From positions 6,848,986-6,912,985 of the forward strand of contig OY754964.1 in NCBI GenBank assembly GCA_963576475.1: a DNA stretch of 64,000 bases, given 5' to 3'. Position numbers and translations under genes: made by a program. This DNA is from Molanna angustata (Eukaryota > Arthropoda > Insecta > Trichoptera > Molannidae). Below are positions 1-13,202 of the stretch, in pieces. Position 1 is the first letter of the stretch, and each line of letters begins with the position of its first letter. A model generated the notes under the pieces. The model worked only from the letters and a program-made list of their open reading frames with translations. It searched no databases and had not been told where the DNA came from.

Positions 1-829
1 GAAACGTCAGTTACGTAATCTTCAACTATAGATATATTTTACGTTTTTCTATGGTTATTGTCTATAACGCATCTGTCAAAATTGTAATAACCTTAAATGA
101 TACGTGACGCGAAGCTGTGACTAAATATTATTTTATTATTATAACAACACATTATTTTATTTGTTTCATTACACACCATATTACTTTTTCAATTTTTTAT
201 ACCGATTGATGTTTTTTTAAATTAAAATCAAACATTGTAGTGAAAAAATGTCATTGAATATGTACTACGTACGTAGTACTACAATGCAAAATGTATGTAC
301 ATTTTACAGATGGATATGGAACTAAGTGATAATGGTAAAATAGTGTCTTATGTAGAAAATTTAAGACTACACATTATATATATAGAAACAGGATGGATCA
401 ATTTAAAAAGTGGGATGAAAAAACATCGCAAAAATAAAGTTGCGTGCCTGACGTTTCATTATGGCTGACAGTTTATTTCGTTTTTTGTCATGCAATACAT
501 TATAATTATGTAAAAAAGAAAATAAATATTAAATACATGAACCACTTCTATATCAAGTCTTTTATTTTAACAACAAAAATAAATCATGATTATAATTATT
601 ATGCATAGTTATTTGTAGTATTAAAGCGTGCGGCGATTAGTACGCCACCTGGCGAAAAAGACTAGAAACAATACTTAACTCAAGATTAAGACACGCGATC
701 CGCCAGAAACGTTGAGTTAAATATTTGTCGTTTTGTGACGTATTTAAGGGAAGATTAGGTACTGAAATACGCAATATTTTTGTTAAACTTGAGTTAAACT
801 CCTATGGGCCGACTGAAATACTGGGCCTA
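1..829. other. AT-rich stretch, nothing recognised
   Basis: I see no supported gene, RNA gene or named repeat. A GC-richer patch near 625-800 looks repeat-like, but I could not pair it with another copy in the window. Confidence 0.4.
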
Positions 830-862
830 TGTCTCCGAAACTAGTTGACATAAAAATACTCA
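830..862 (+). repeat. Penelope-like terminal motif, fragment
   Basis: About 33 bases around CTCCGAAACTAG match the reverse complement of 43885-43925 almost perfectly. The other copy sits beside a hairpin ending in GAAAC, as in the palindromic modules elsewhere in the window. Here the hairpin half is missing, so this is a truncated copy. Confidence 0.45.
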
Positions 863-1846
863 ACGTGGTTAGAAACTAAGATATTTTATTTTATTTAATT
901 ATATTAGTTAAAATGTGTTACAAAGAATTAGCAGCAAAGTGTGAAGATAAATTTATCTAGGCTCTTATTTTTTCAAGGACAAACTGTATAATCTCAAGAC
1001 GATTTAAAATTTAAATTAATGTCGCATTTTAAATGTAATTCAACTCAACATTGATACGATTCCAGCGCAATCCGAAGCGGAGCTTAGAAGTAAAGCGGCA
1101 GTAAGTTAATTGTTAAATGTAGCGAGACTTTTGTGGTGAATTTATTGGGCCCTTTGCTCCCTGCACACCATTCAGGTCATGATTTGTCGCCAAAATCTAC
1201 ACAACCTTCCTTTGCTGAATACTACAACAGTAGGTACTCCAAGGTTGTCCTTGGTTTCGTCTCCTTCTTAACGGTCTCTGTGAGAATATTTTACAGACAA
1301 GCAGAGCGAACTAGTCTTTGGGTGTTTATTCAATTCTTTTTAAGACAGTATTTTTGTAGCGTTGTAACGACAGTCTTTTTTTATTTCTACCGATTGTCAT
1401 AGTACAGTGATAATTTATGTGATTTTTGAAGAGAATATGATTAAAAATACGTATGTACATGTTCCTGTTACCAAACATTATGCACATTAGTATATATTAT
1501 GTTTTTTATGTTGGTGTTGTCTTTTGTAAGAGGGAGATGCACACTATGCACAGAACCCTATTTAATATAATATGTAATTATATAAGTATTAACTGGCATT
1601 TAATAGTTTGATTTTTGTTTTTTTTATATTTTATCATTATTTTACTGAGTATTTTCTTTGCTATTTTTTATTTTTCACCGACTTTGCGATTTACGGGACA
1701 CCAGGGTGGCAAGTCTTGTCAACCGACGGAATCAAAACCACCCATGTTTTCCCATATCATAGATATAATTATCTTATGAAGCTCTATAATATCTTAAGAT
1801 GTTAAAGAACTCCATGAGATAATTATATCCATGATAATATTATTAT
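863..1846. other. No recognised gene
   Basis: AT-rich DNA. An 89-codon open frame at 1133-1402 (+) has no motif I recognise, starts on a non-ATG codon and has no supporting context. It is treated as chance. Confidence 0.4.
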
Positions 1847-1847
1847 T

Positions 1848-2025
1848 TTTTTTTTTGCAATGAATATGTCCTAGTTAAACAAGTACATATACATCTTCCT
1901 ACGTTCCCTAAAATAAGCAAATAAATGCTTGTGCTATAGGTGAACGAAATCGGTCGAGGCAGGATTCGAACTCGCGACCACTGGATTACTAGCCCAGCGC
2001 GATAACCGCTCTGCCATCGACCCAC
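1848..2025 (-). repeat. SINE family B, tRNA-derived
   Basis: On the minus strand a tRNA-like head (about 1951-2025) carries an A box (TGGCAGAGCGGTTA-like) and a B box (GAGTTCGAATCCTGCC). It is followed by a roughly 100-base unrelated body ending near an oligo-T/A run. The same head-body arrangement recurs at 47759-47940 and 62186-62354, and truncated at 44665-44765, so it is an interspersed SINE rather than a tRNA gene. Confidence 0.8.
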
Positions 2026-2691
2026 CTTATGGTTAATTGTGAGGGTTTTGATTTCGCCGGTTGGACCAGACTTGCCCCCCTGAAAACGTTGATGATTGAA
2101 AAGAGTGGAAGTACTATTCAAAGCCATTACTATTCAAAGTACTATTCTCACATAAAAATATCACCAAGACCAAGAATCAATACACTACAATACAAATAAA
2201 TATTTCCCTATTGATAATTCATGGTATCTCCGATTAAATTCACTCGTAAACCATATAAATTAGCTATATATTAGTTTGTTTATTTTCCTTTTTTCACATT
2301 TGTTTCTCATCATAAAGGGATGTCTTAATGACATTGACATAGCAACAATTTATATATTTTCAATCTTTCTAAGAAAATGTATTATCTTTTTGCAGAGAGT
2401 ACTTTATTATATTACATCAAACGGTTTTTTATTGATGAAGCAGCTTTCTAAAAGTAACATCGATCTTCAATACCCCATTTTATCTGAACCTACCTCATGA
2501 TTCTTTCTTTGAGCGATTGATTCGTAAATTCCATTCCCTTAAAGGCTTTACACCAGATACATTATACATATCTACTGGGGAAAGGTTTTTGTTTTTTATC
2601 TATATTGCAACACCGATCGCTATTGCTATAACCATATTTACACAAAGGTAAACCTTTGATTGAATATGTTGAGATTTAGAAAAAATATTCG
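2026..2691. other. No recognised gene
   Basis: AT-rich. A 74-codon frame at 2276-2500 has no recognisable domain. No repeat pairing was noticed. Confidence 0.4.
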
Positions 2692-3103
2692 ATATTCCAT
2701 TTACATACACATTGGTACAAGTAGGTAAACAAGCCAAAAATGAAATAATATTTCTGGCACAGTTCAGGGGTGACATCTGTGCGAGACACCGTCACCTCAT
2801 TTATAAAGACTGTTGCTTTCATTGTTTACAAATAAACAAATTTATCAATAGATGGCGTTACAACAAAGGTTTCTTCGTTACTTCATAGATACCAATAATA
2901 ATAATGTCTTATTTTCAGGTTCTATTATTCAAATATATAGAACTTTCAAAAATAACATTGATATGGGAACTCAATAAGAAGGCATGATTGGTGAAAGTTG
3001 CGCAAACGCATAAAGTGATCACGTAAATCAGCCGATGCCTCGTGTACCTGGTTCTTCTATAATATCCCAACTACATCTCTATTGAGATGTTAAAAAGTTT
3101 GTT
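2692..3103 (-). mobile_element. MITE family M, diverged copy
   Basis: This matches, in reverse orientation, the complete element at 29838-30333. Shared landmarks are the short motif agatggcgttacaac, the string aagtgatcacgtaaa and the terminal ctctattgagat. The terminal inverted repeat is recognisable only at the 3103 end. It is non-autonomous, with no open frame of note. Confidence 0.7.
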
Positions 3104-3445
3104 AATACAAATAATTTTGAGAGAATTTACAATTTACTGAAATATATATTTTCAAACAAAATTTTGTTTATTGACCTATATTTATTGATAGAACTCCATA
3201 ATGTTACGTAATTCACATGAAAGGTATCAAGTTACATTGGTTTAAATGTCTAGAGTGAATTGACTATACAATTTCTTTGACGATATTAAATGCTGTGAAA
3301 AACCTGGCACCACAATGGCACTTCAAGAGCTGTGCCAAAGAAAAGAGCTATCTGGAAGGCGTCACACTCAGGTCGACTGGATCATAGACTATAGATCATT
3401 TAAAAGGAATACAGCGTGAAAATAATGTGAATAGCTTTAAATGAG

Positions 3446-3468
3446 CCACACACACACACACACACACA
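3446..3468. repeat. (CA)n microsatellite
   Basis: About eleven uninterrupted CA units, just downstream of the end of the retrotransposon remnant at 3498-3833. Confidence 0.9.
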
Positions 3469-3497
3469 TAAGTTCTTCTATCGTGTCAGCAACGCAT

Positions 3498-3833
3498 TTA
3501 AATAATCTTCTGCCAGTGTCTAGCAACGTCAATAGCACAAACATTGCCCACCATAAGATCGTCCATGGTGCAGTTGACTCTACTAGAGGGGCAGCTGCAC
3601 ATATACATATGTGCGGTGGTCTGCTGCTCTCCACAGTCACATGTCGTTTGTATTCCCTGTTGCAGGAAGCCCCATGTAGACAGTTTATCATTCTAACGTT
3701 CTCCTAACAACCGTTCTCAGTCTGTTTAGTGACTTCCACGTACACCACTCCACGTTGTGGCCCGGGGGAAGACTCTCCTTAGGGCGGACGAAGTTATCGG
3801 GGGCTTCTTGCTGCCATAGACGGACTTTCTTAC
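3498..3833 (-). pseudogene. Non-LTR retrotransposon pol C-terminus, decayed
   Basis: Two minus-strand blocks in different frames read like the post-reverse-transcriptase tail of a non-LTR retrotransposon. The upstream block (about 3740-3833) reads KKVRLWQQEAPDNFV and then TWKSLNRLRT. The downstream block (about 3498-3670) contains CDCGEQQTTAHMYMCSC, a C-x-C-x(7)-H-x(4)-C zinc-knuckle-like pattern, then CTMDDLM and ARHWQKII before a stop. The Leu-Asn-Arg-Leu-Arg plus knuckle order is typical of these tails. Frameshifts and stops separate the blocks, so it is dead. The clade cannot be decided from this tail. Confidence 0.65.
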
Positions 3834-4153
3834 TCAGGGCGAGATGGAAGTGGCTGCGTTGATGTCAGTAGTTACATGAATTTTTGTATTTAATCTGTGG
3901 TTTAAATTTTGGTGATAATTACCCCGACGATGTGCCTCGTATAAAACACATCATCAAAAAAAGATTACCATTAGAATTGAATTTAAGTTTTTTTTAAATG
4001 AATGATTTAAATTATTCATGTAAATTCATGCGTTATAATATTAAAATGACTTTATATGAATGTTCACTGGTGAATTGGAGGGGAGTCGCATTTCTGTTTT
4101 TATATTTTTTATTGTGAAATAAGATCATACACCTATAGATAAAATATAATGTT

Positions 4154-4242
4154 ATACATACATACATACATACATACATACATACCATCACGCCATGTCC
4201 CTTACGGGGTAAGCAGAGAGAACCGAGCGCCATACTTCTCTA
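4154..4242 (-). repeat. (CATA)n array and family L short repeat
   Basis: A CATA tetranucleotide run (4154-4184) adjoins a short conserved segment ending gagaaccgagcgccata. The segment recurs at 22040-22130, 30640-30705, 40490-40580 and 40670-40705 in both orientations. It is a short interspersed repeat of unknown class. Confidence 0.6.
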
Positions 4243-4429
4243 TTTTTGCACACACAAAATATAATGTTAATTAATAATAATACAGATAAATACTTGCAAA
4301 GATGCAAACGTAAAGAAATATTATTATTCAATTAATTTAACTTCAAAGATCGCTTAGGTCTGAAGCTGATCTTAATCTTACTTAAATCAACTTCACGATT
4401 AGCCCTGCTGAATTAGTTTATAATTTTAT

Positions 4430-4610
4430 ATGTATAATATGTTTATGATTTCATATATGTTTATGATTTCATAAATGTTTATGATTTCATACATGTTTAT
4501 GATTTCATACATGTATAATATGATTCCATATATGTTTGTGATTTCATATATGTTTTTGATATCATATAATATATTTATAATTTTATATATTATGTTTATC
4601 TTATCTTATA
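4430..4610 (+). repeat. 18-bp minisatellite, block 1
   Basis: Repeats of a gtttatgatttcatatat unit with point changes. The same unit forms the blocks at 5576-5642 and 5924-6262. Open frames across it merely translate the repeat. Confidence 0.8.
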
Positions 4611-4807
4611 TTGCTTCTCGGGCAACTAACAGGTACTATGTCAAATATTAATTTAACACGCACCCGATAACAGGTTGCCACATTCTGGAAACTAACAATT
4701 TTATCGTCTCACAGATCCATACTGAAAACACTATTAAAAACTGTGTCTCCATCGAGAATCGATCCCGAGACCTTTGGATCAGTAGCCGAAAACCTAACCA
4801 ACTGATT
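4610..4807 (-). repeat. SINE family A, diverged copy
   Basis: Minus-strand tRNA-derived SINE. The body contains ggtgcgtgtta-like and gtctccagaatgtgg-like blocks and a decayed tRNA head near 4750-4807. The family is clearest at 31450-31680 and 42526-42738. Confidence 0.7.
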
Positions 4808-5118
4808 GATTTTATATACTGACACTTCAGTCAATTATGTCTTTATTTATTAAATGAACTAATTTCAACGTGTATTTACGTAAAAATTCCTTTCATTTTC
4901 TACAACGGAGCTTTCATACAAGGCTATGACACGATTAATTAAGTTATTCTTTATTATATTAAGTCTTCTTTTGCGTATGTTGGTATAATACATTAATAAT
5001 AATATTACATAATTTTTCTTATCTGAAATCAGTCAACGCGACGAAGATTTTATTTATGATAAAACCTTTCTTCTTCTCTCTTGCTAATATATCCAAACTC
5101 TTTGGTCCGAATGCAGAG

Positions 5119-5412
5119 TCCGACCTATATACTTAATTCTAAATACTAACCATTTTTTCATTGCACAGTCGGTTAGTGGATCACGTGACTTCCTAACTGG
5201 AAGATGCTACGAAGTTTTTGTATGAGAATTGCATTGTAGAGACATATCTAAATACTTAGCGCATGCGCGTTGGCGTAAACTAATATTTGCGAACTGTCAA
5301 AAAGTAAGGTTAATCGCTAGGAACCTTCTGAGTGGTTTCGTAATCCGACCTAAATACTTAATTCTAAATACTAATCATTTTTCATTGCACAGTCGGTTAG
5401 GAGATCACGTGA
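5119..5412 (+). repeat. Direct repeat pair, about 68 bp, spacing 226 bp
   Basis: 5119-5188 and 5345-5412 are near-identical, each ending in a gcacagtcggttag string and a cacgtgac block. Between them lies about 155 bases without recognisable content. It may be an old tandem duplication or paired ends of a decayed element. Confidence 0.6.
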
Positions 5413-5424
5413 CATTTGAAAATT

Positions 5425-5575
5425 CGGTTGCCACATTCAGGAGACATACGATATTAATCATCTCACAGATCCAGACTGAAAACATAATTAAAAACTGTGT
5501 CTCCACCGGGAATCGAACCCGGAACCCTTGGATCGGTATTCATATACCTAACCAACTGAGCCACGAAAGCCGAGA
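5425..5575 (-). repeat. SINE family A, tail-truncated
   Basis: Well-preserved minus-strand tRNA-like head (about 5500-5575) with the A box TGGCTCAGTTGG and the B box GGTTCGATTCCCGG. The distal tail present in other copies is missing. The 18-bp minisatellite starts directly at its end. Confidence 0.75.
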
Positions 5576-5642
5576 ATGATTTCATATATGCTTATGATAT
5601 CATATATGTTTATGATTTTATGCATTATGTTTATGATTTCCA
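5576..5642 (+). repeat. 18-bp minisatellite, block 2
   Basis: Same unit as 4430-4610, abutting a SINE head on one side and a family N repeat on the other. Confidence 0.75.
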
Positions 5643-5912
5643 TCCATACCATCACGGCATATCCCACAATGTTGGGTAACCAGCGAAAGGTGTGCGGGTG
5701 TGCATTGCCTTATAAAAGGGAGCACAACACATCTGTTTATACCCACACACCAGTCTCGTCTCACCTAAAAAGTCAACATTTTCAGAATGGGTGGTGAACC
5801 TCATTGCTTAACTATGTCAGATGTTATTGTTGCCTGTTGTATTTTCGATTACCCGGCTCTTACGGGACACTCGAAAACAATAATAGAAAGAGTGGAAGCA
5901 CTATTCTAAGCC
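5643..5912 (+). repeat. Interspersed repeat family N
   Basis: About 270 bases with landmarks ccagcgaaaggtgtgcggg, cagtctcgtctcacc and cagaatgggtggtgaac. Copies occur at 21380-21620 (+) and 41460-41760 (-). No coding capacity or terminal repeats are visible, so the class is unknown. Confidence 0.65.
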
Positions 5913-5923
5913 GGTGCCTCACA

Positions 5924-6262
5924 CATGTTTATGATTTCATATATGTTTATGATTTTATAAATGTTTATGATATCATATATGTTTTTGATTTCATACATGT
6001 TTATGATTTTATACATGTTTATGATTTCATATATTTATGTTTATGATTTCATATATGTTTATGATTTTATACATGTTTATGATTTCATATATGTTTATGA
6101 TTTTATTAATGTTTATGATACCTATCATAAGTATATGTTTATGATTTTATACATGTTTATGATTTAATATATTTAAGTTTATGATTTCATATATTTATGT
6201 TTATGATTCCTATATGTTTATGATTTCATATATTTATGTTTATGATTTCATATACGAGTATG
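5924..6262 (+). repeat. 18-bp minisatellite, block 3
   Basis: Long degenerate array of the gtttatgatttcatatat unit. The overlapping open frames are repeat translations (Met-Phe-Met-Ile-Ser-Tyr and variants), not genes. Confidence 0.85.
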
Positions 6263-7182
6263 TTTACTATTCTGAAATGCATTATTTTATTCGATTTTTT
6301 CACCTCCAATGGGAGTAGGTAAATTGAAAAACTTGGTCGCAGGAATTGAAATTAATTTGTAACTGTTGAGGTCTTTATATATTTAGATACAAGTGATATT
6401 AGTATATGCCTGTGGTATAATAATTAAATTATTATGAAATTCTATCAAGTAGTGACAGTTTCAAACATTGGAAAGAATACAATTAATCTTTGGAGGTATG
6501 TAATATATTTCGTCTGAATGATTCGTAAACGATGTGGTTGTTATACATGCATACATACATTCGAACAAGTGTCTTTTCGACCTTACAAAATGAACATATC
6601 ACCCTTGTTTGTTTGCATAGGTCGCTTACTCGTGAAAAAACAACGAACACTGGTAAATGTGTGAGCACACAAAAACTATGAATAATTTTCTGGTCAAAAA
6701 CACCACCCCGGAGATATTTAAAGCACTAAATCAACCAACGGCTCCTAAATAAATGTACCTACGTGTTTTTTGGTGTACGAAAAAAAAACAAAGTGAAGGC
6801 CTCGCAGTCATTATTATTATGTGAATTCCACTTGAACAAGTGAATAATGATACATGTCGACAGGTTTGGTAGTTTTTGCAGACCCAAACGTCAAGATTTT
6901 CAATGTTTTGCTTCCGTTTAGTGGCCTATCTAATGTTCTTTGAAACCTGTGACTCCCCAACTGTTAAATAACACCGATCGATTTAAGTTGATCAACTTAT
7001 GTAGCTTATTAAATTGTTTTCAATTAATAATACTTTGTGCCATTAATGTGTATTCTTGTTGATATTTCGTTTTACTTTATTTGTTGAAAACGACTTCACC
7101 AGACAAAACAGTGGTCCCGAGTTCATTGTTAGATAACTGTTGATTTTTCAAAAACAATGTTTCTAGCCTAGATATGTAATAT
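6263..7182. other. No recognised gene
   Basis: AT-rich. A 61-codon minus frame at 6483-6668 has no recognisable feature. Nothing paired with other parts of the window. Confidence 0.4.
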
Positions 7183-7184
7183 TG

Positions 7185-8222
7185 GCATGGTTTTTCCAAC
7201 TGTCGATTTGTTCAGGAGAACTTTGTTCTCTTAATATATCGACAATGTATCAAGCCAGAATACGCGAGAATTGTATGGAGAGGTCTACTTTTTTCACGGC
7301 TTTTCCAATTTTGAAGTCAAAAAACTCCAACTTAGAGGCTTCGCAGCATATATGTTCCATACACGGATTTACTCAGAATTCGGAGTAGAACATTTCGTGT
7401 GTCTGTGTGTGTGTGTGTGTGTGTGTCTGTGTGTGTGTCTGTGTGTGTGTCTGTGTGTGTGTCCCCCCCCCCCTTATAACTTTTGATCCGCTCAATTTAC
7501 AGAGCCTAAAATTTCAGAATATATAAACAGTTACAGGCCTACAAAACTTTTATACTCGGAATTTTGAATTTTTGTTTCAGTCAGGGGTTATCAACTTTTG
7601 AATTTTTATTTTATTTTTCCATATATCTCAGAAACCATAAACGCTAGAACGCTGAAAATTGGTACAAACATAGACAAATACAAAATCTCAAATCAATTTT
7701 TTCAAAAAAATTCCAGGGCTTCTCAAACATTTTTTATTAAGAAAAATATTTTTTTTATGATAAATTTATGAGTTTAACTGCCTATATTTCCAAAACTTTT
7801 ACAATTATCGAAAAAAGCCGAAACACCCCAACTAGATAATTTAATTTTCTATAAAAAATATTAACATTGTAGTAGAAGATCTCAATTTTTTTTTAACAAT
7901 TTTTTTAAAAATTGAATTTAGTGACGACATCGCTTCATACATTTTGTATGGCAGTCGCCTATACACAATATGTAAGAAGACTTAATAGTTTGATACTTCA
8001 TCTCCAAACATACATACTATCATGCTATTTTCATATTCTGGGTAGGAAAAAGGATCTTCCTATCCTATCTTGACATACATACCTACATATGTTGTATAAA
8101 AAACAAAATATCTGAAAATATTTAATAATTTGTATCTATGGGTTTATAGTTTGGTACATATTCTTCAACTATACATACTATCGCTATCGACAGTTGGATC
8201 TCATGTGTTACATGCAACTAGT
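7185..8222 (+). mobile_element. Interspersed repeat family C, near full length
   Basis: About 1.04 kb, matching 23590-24630 end to end in reverse orientation. Landmarks are cacggcttttccaattttga near the start, a (GT)n array with GTCT interruptions (7397-7462) followed by a run of C, and a terminal acagttggatctcatgtgttacatgcaactag block. Partial copies are at 38965-39430 and 43985-44330. There is no coding frame. The array sits at the same internal position in each copy, so the microsatellite travels with the repeat. Confidence 0.75.
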
Positions 8223-8261
8223 TAATAAATGTCAAGTCTACTAGGACGACTTATGCTTTGG

Positions 8262-8646
8262 CAATAGTTCATTTCTTATTTAATTTCATATTTAATTTCA
8301 TATTTAATTTCATATTTCATTTCATATATAATTTCATATTTCATTTCATATTTAATTTCATGTTTCATTTCATATTTTATTTCATATCTCATTTCTTTTC
8401 ACATTTCATTTCATATTTCATTTCATATTTCTTTTCATATCATATTTCATTTCATATTTCATTTCATATTTCATTTCATATTTCATTTCATATTTCATTT
8501 CATATTTCATTTCATATTTCATTTCATATTTCTTTTCATATCATATTTCATTTCATATTACATTTCATATATCATTTCATACTTAATTTCGTATTTCATT
8601 TCATATTTCAATTCATATTTAATTTCATTTTTTCATTTCATATAAT
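8262..8646 (+). repeat. 12-bp minisatellite (catttcatattt)
   Basis: Nearly 400 bases of a 12-bp unit with variants. One frame stays open as Ile-Ser-Phe-His repeats, giving a spurious 166-codon frame at 8258-8758. Confidence 0.9.
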
Positions 8647-9327
8647 TCAATTTATTATAAAACAGTCTTTTTGCTCTGGAAAATTTACTATCACTTATAT
8701 TTTCATTTGCTTGACCGTGCCAATTTTGATAAACGTATTTTTTACGGGTTTCTTCTAAACTTTATTTTTATTGATGATTTTAAATTGAGTTGAATAATGT
8801 ACATAAGTTGAAACTAATTTCAGTCAACTTTTAATTGATCAACAAAAGTCGGAATATCAGATTGAACATCGTGCTGTGTATGTTGAACGACGACAAAAAA
8901 GATCGTGGTAAAAATAGGGTTAATTATGTGAATGGCAGAACACAGGACCACATGTTGACTCTTAGGGTGTATAATTACCTTAAATCTTGTCTGACTTGGA
9001 ATAAAAACGGGGACAAAAAAGCCTATAAAAACGCTTATCTTTGGTGTCACCGTATGGGGAAGGAACGAGAAATACGCTTATCAATACAAAAGGTTAATGT
9101 ATGTTAACTTGGAGCTAAAGAACACTCTTTTGGTGATCATATATTGTCTGGGTAAAGCAATGTGCCTTCGGGGGGGCATCTTATATTAAAATATGGTAGC
9201 AGTTGTAGAGCAAATAGGTTTCTAATTTAATATTAGTACATATTATCTTTTATACCTACGATATGTGTATTTATTTTAATTGACGCGTTATAAATAAGTA
9301 TGTTTGCCAAGTGATGTAGCTGCACAG
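8647..9327. other. No recognised gene
   Basis: Short overlapping frames on both strands (8820-9107) show no domain. No repeat pairing was noticed. Confidence 0.4.
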
Positions 9328-9645
9328 AAGATTGATGCATATCTCATGGGTCCATAGTCTCCAACGATAGAGTTTTGAATATGATGGTAAAATAGTGAGA
9401 GAGTTGCTGACCGCTGTCAAAAGATGCAAAACTGCATACTTGGGCCACATATTCCGTTGTGATAAACATGGCCTTCTGCAACTCATGATGGGGGGAAAGA
9501 TAGAGGGAAATTGAGGTGTGGAGCGTTAAAGAACATTGTGGTTACCATTAAGTTGGCGCAAGATCGTAAAGAGTTTGTTGTGATGGTCGTCAAATATCCT
9601 TAAGAGCGGAACAAAAAGAGGAAGAAGTATCAACATTTACAATAG
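9328..9645 (+). pseudogene. RTE-clade retrotransposon C-terminus, decayed
   Basis: Translation in shifting frames gives ISWVHS, then RELLTAVKRCKTAYLGHIF, CDKHGLLQLMMGGKIEG and a basic tail near ERNKKRKK. This order matches the far C-terminus of RTE-type endonuclease/reverse transcriptases, in which a TYLGHI block is followed by a LLQLI-GKI block. The RTE frame at 18133-19059 carries the cognate KARKITYLGHIMW. Several stops and shifts show it is a dead 5'-truncated copy. Confidence 0.65.
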
Positions 9646-10271
9646 ATTAAGCATAAATTCTAGAGTTAAAAAATAAAGTTTTTGATACAAACGAAAGTAA
9701 AACAGTATTTTAAACATATTTTTGTGTATTATGAACAAATTTCACCTCAATTGATTTTGATCAAATATATACCTATATCTCAAAAATTTAAGCTTAACTA
9801 AGGTTATTTATGAGGATACATTATATATGTATTTTAATTTAAAGCACATGTTCATTCTTTATTATAATGGTAGCTAGCATGGCGTGACTACATAGTTAAT
9901 ATTTTGAATTGATCGCCTCATTAAAGAAGTATGCTAAATATGAAATACTGTAAAGTATTGAATATTATGATTAAAATAAAATTCAACCGAGATGAAAAGT
10001 GACATCTGTAGATTATATGGATAAACATATTAATAAAAAGATTTTTAGTTGTTTAGTTTGGTTCAGAACTATTTAAATGATTACTTTATAGAATGTTATA
10101 GTAATATAAGTATATTTTGACAGGTGTCGTCCAACTAGATTTATAAAATTATTTATATATTATTTTTGCTGTTGCTATGCAAGGATGAATAGTTGAAATA
10201 TATATATAAATAACAATAAAAAATAAACAATAACAAGTTGTTATTAAGACAAAAGAATAATATATGGTTAT
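9646..10271. other. No recognised gene
   Basis: Very AT-rich, with no supported feature. Confidence 0.4.
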
Positions 10272-10278
10272 TCTAGAT

Positions 10279-10687
10279 CAGCGGTCATGGAACCGGGGTA
10301 AATTACCCCAAATGGGGTAAAAATGTTTTTTTTTGGGTAGTAAAGATTTTTTTCCCACTCTTATGAACATAAAAACGAAGAACAGAAATCGATTAAACGC
10401 CGAAGACTGTATTCAAATTGCTCTTACATCAAAAAGTCCCAATTTTGAAGTAATTGCATCAAACACGAAGCAACATCATGTCTCCAAAAACTAAAAATCT
10501 GAATTTTTGTTTGATCCAATTTGAGAATTTTATTTTGTTTGTCTATTACATACTTACTATTTTTATGTAACTTTTTTTATTTTCCGTGTAAAATAATTCA
10601 ATAAATAATGTTTATTTAAATATACATTGATTGTCTTCTTTTCAAAATGTAAAATGGTAATGGTTAAAAAAGTTCCCCGACCGCTTG
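10279..10687. mobile_element. hAT-type DNA transposon remnant
   Basis: The ends form short imperfect inverted repeats (CAGCGGTC at 10279; GACCGCTTG ending 10687). They are flanked by a direct TCTAGAT repeat at 10272-10278 and 10688-10694, consistent with the 8-bp-class target duplications of hAT elements. The interior encodes a transposase C-terminal fragment. At 409 bases it is an internally deleted copy. Confidence 0.6.
10384..10494 (+). pseudogene. hAT transposase C-terminal fragment
   Basis: An in-frame stretch reads RNRLNAEDCIQIALTSKSP and then NFEVIASNTKQHHVS, ending at TAA (10492-10494). Arg-Asn-Arg-Leu plus an acidic start and a KQ-H ending is the usual C-terminal pattern of hAT transposases of the ZBED/SCAND3-like group. 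Only about 36 residues survive. The catalytic and dimerisation regions are absent, so it cannot act. Confidence 0.55.
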
Positions 10688-10694
10688 TCTAGAT

Positions 10695-12169
<1,475 letters not shown>

Positions 12170-12195
12170 CTTACACCCGTGAAAACCTTCATAAT

Positions 12196-12439
<244 letters not shown>

Positions 12440-12469
12440 ATATTTGATGTTTTCACGGGTGAAATATGT

Positions 12470-12964
<495 letters not shown>

Positions 12965-13064
12965 CTTATGTTACAAAAAAAAAATACACTGTCGGGTAAC
13001 GAACTGTTAACAGCTATCACCAAAAATTTTAGAATTTTGAAGTTCACATATGTTTTTCTATATC

Positions 13065-13200
13065 AAAATTTATTTATTTATTAAAAATTTTTTGGAAGAC
13101 TAACAGCTATACATTAGTGTTACAATTAATATTGTAATTTAACAACCAATTATAAGTCTTCTGTGATAGGCTATACCGTTGGTTGCAAGATAAAAAATAT
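13065..13200 (-). mobile_element. Possible non-LTR 3' tail (inverted)
   Basis: On the minus strand the segment ends in an ATT/AAAT-rich tail with TAAATAAATAAA, like a non-LTR 3' end. It abuts the 5' truncation point of the + strand element at 13203. It does not match that element's own 3' end, so it is probably a different insertion. Confidence 0.3.
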
Positions 13201-13202
13201 AA

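Noticed and set aside
1951..2025. tRNA genes at tRNA-like heads (also 5500, 31450, 42665, 43755, 47759, 62283)
   Set aside because: Each is fused to a shared non-tRNA body repeated across the window, so they are SINE heads. Several have lost pairing in the arms.
3437..3707. 84- and 88-codon frames on opposite strands
   Set aside because: Shadow frames of the retrotransposon tail at 3498-3833 plus the CA run.
5804..6167. Tyr/Asp/Phe-rich frames of 68-80 codons
   Set aside because: They follow the 18-bp minisatellite.
8258..8758. 166-codon frame with Phe/His repeats
   Set aside because: Translation of a 12-bp minisatellite.
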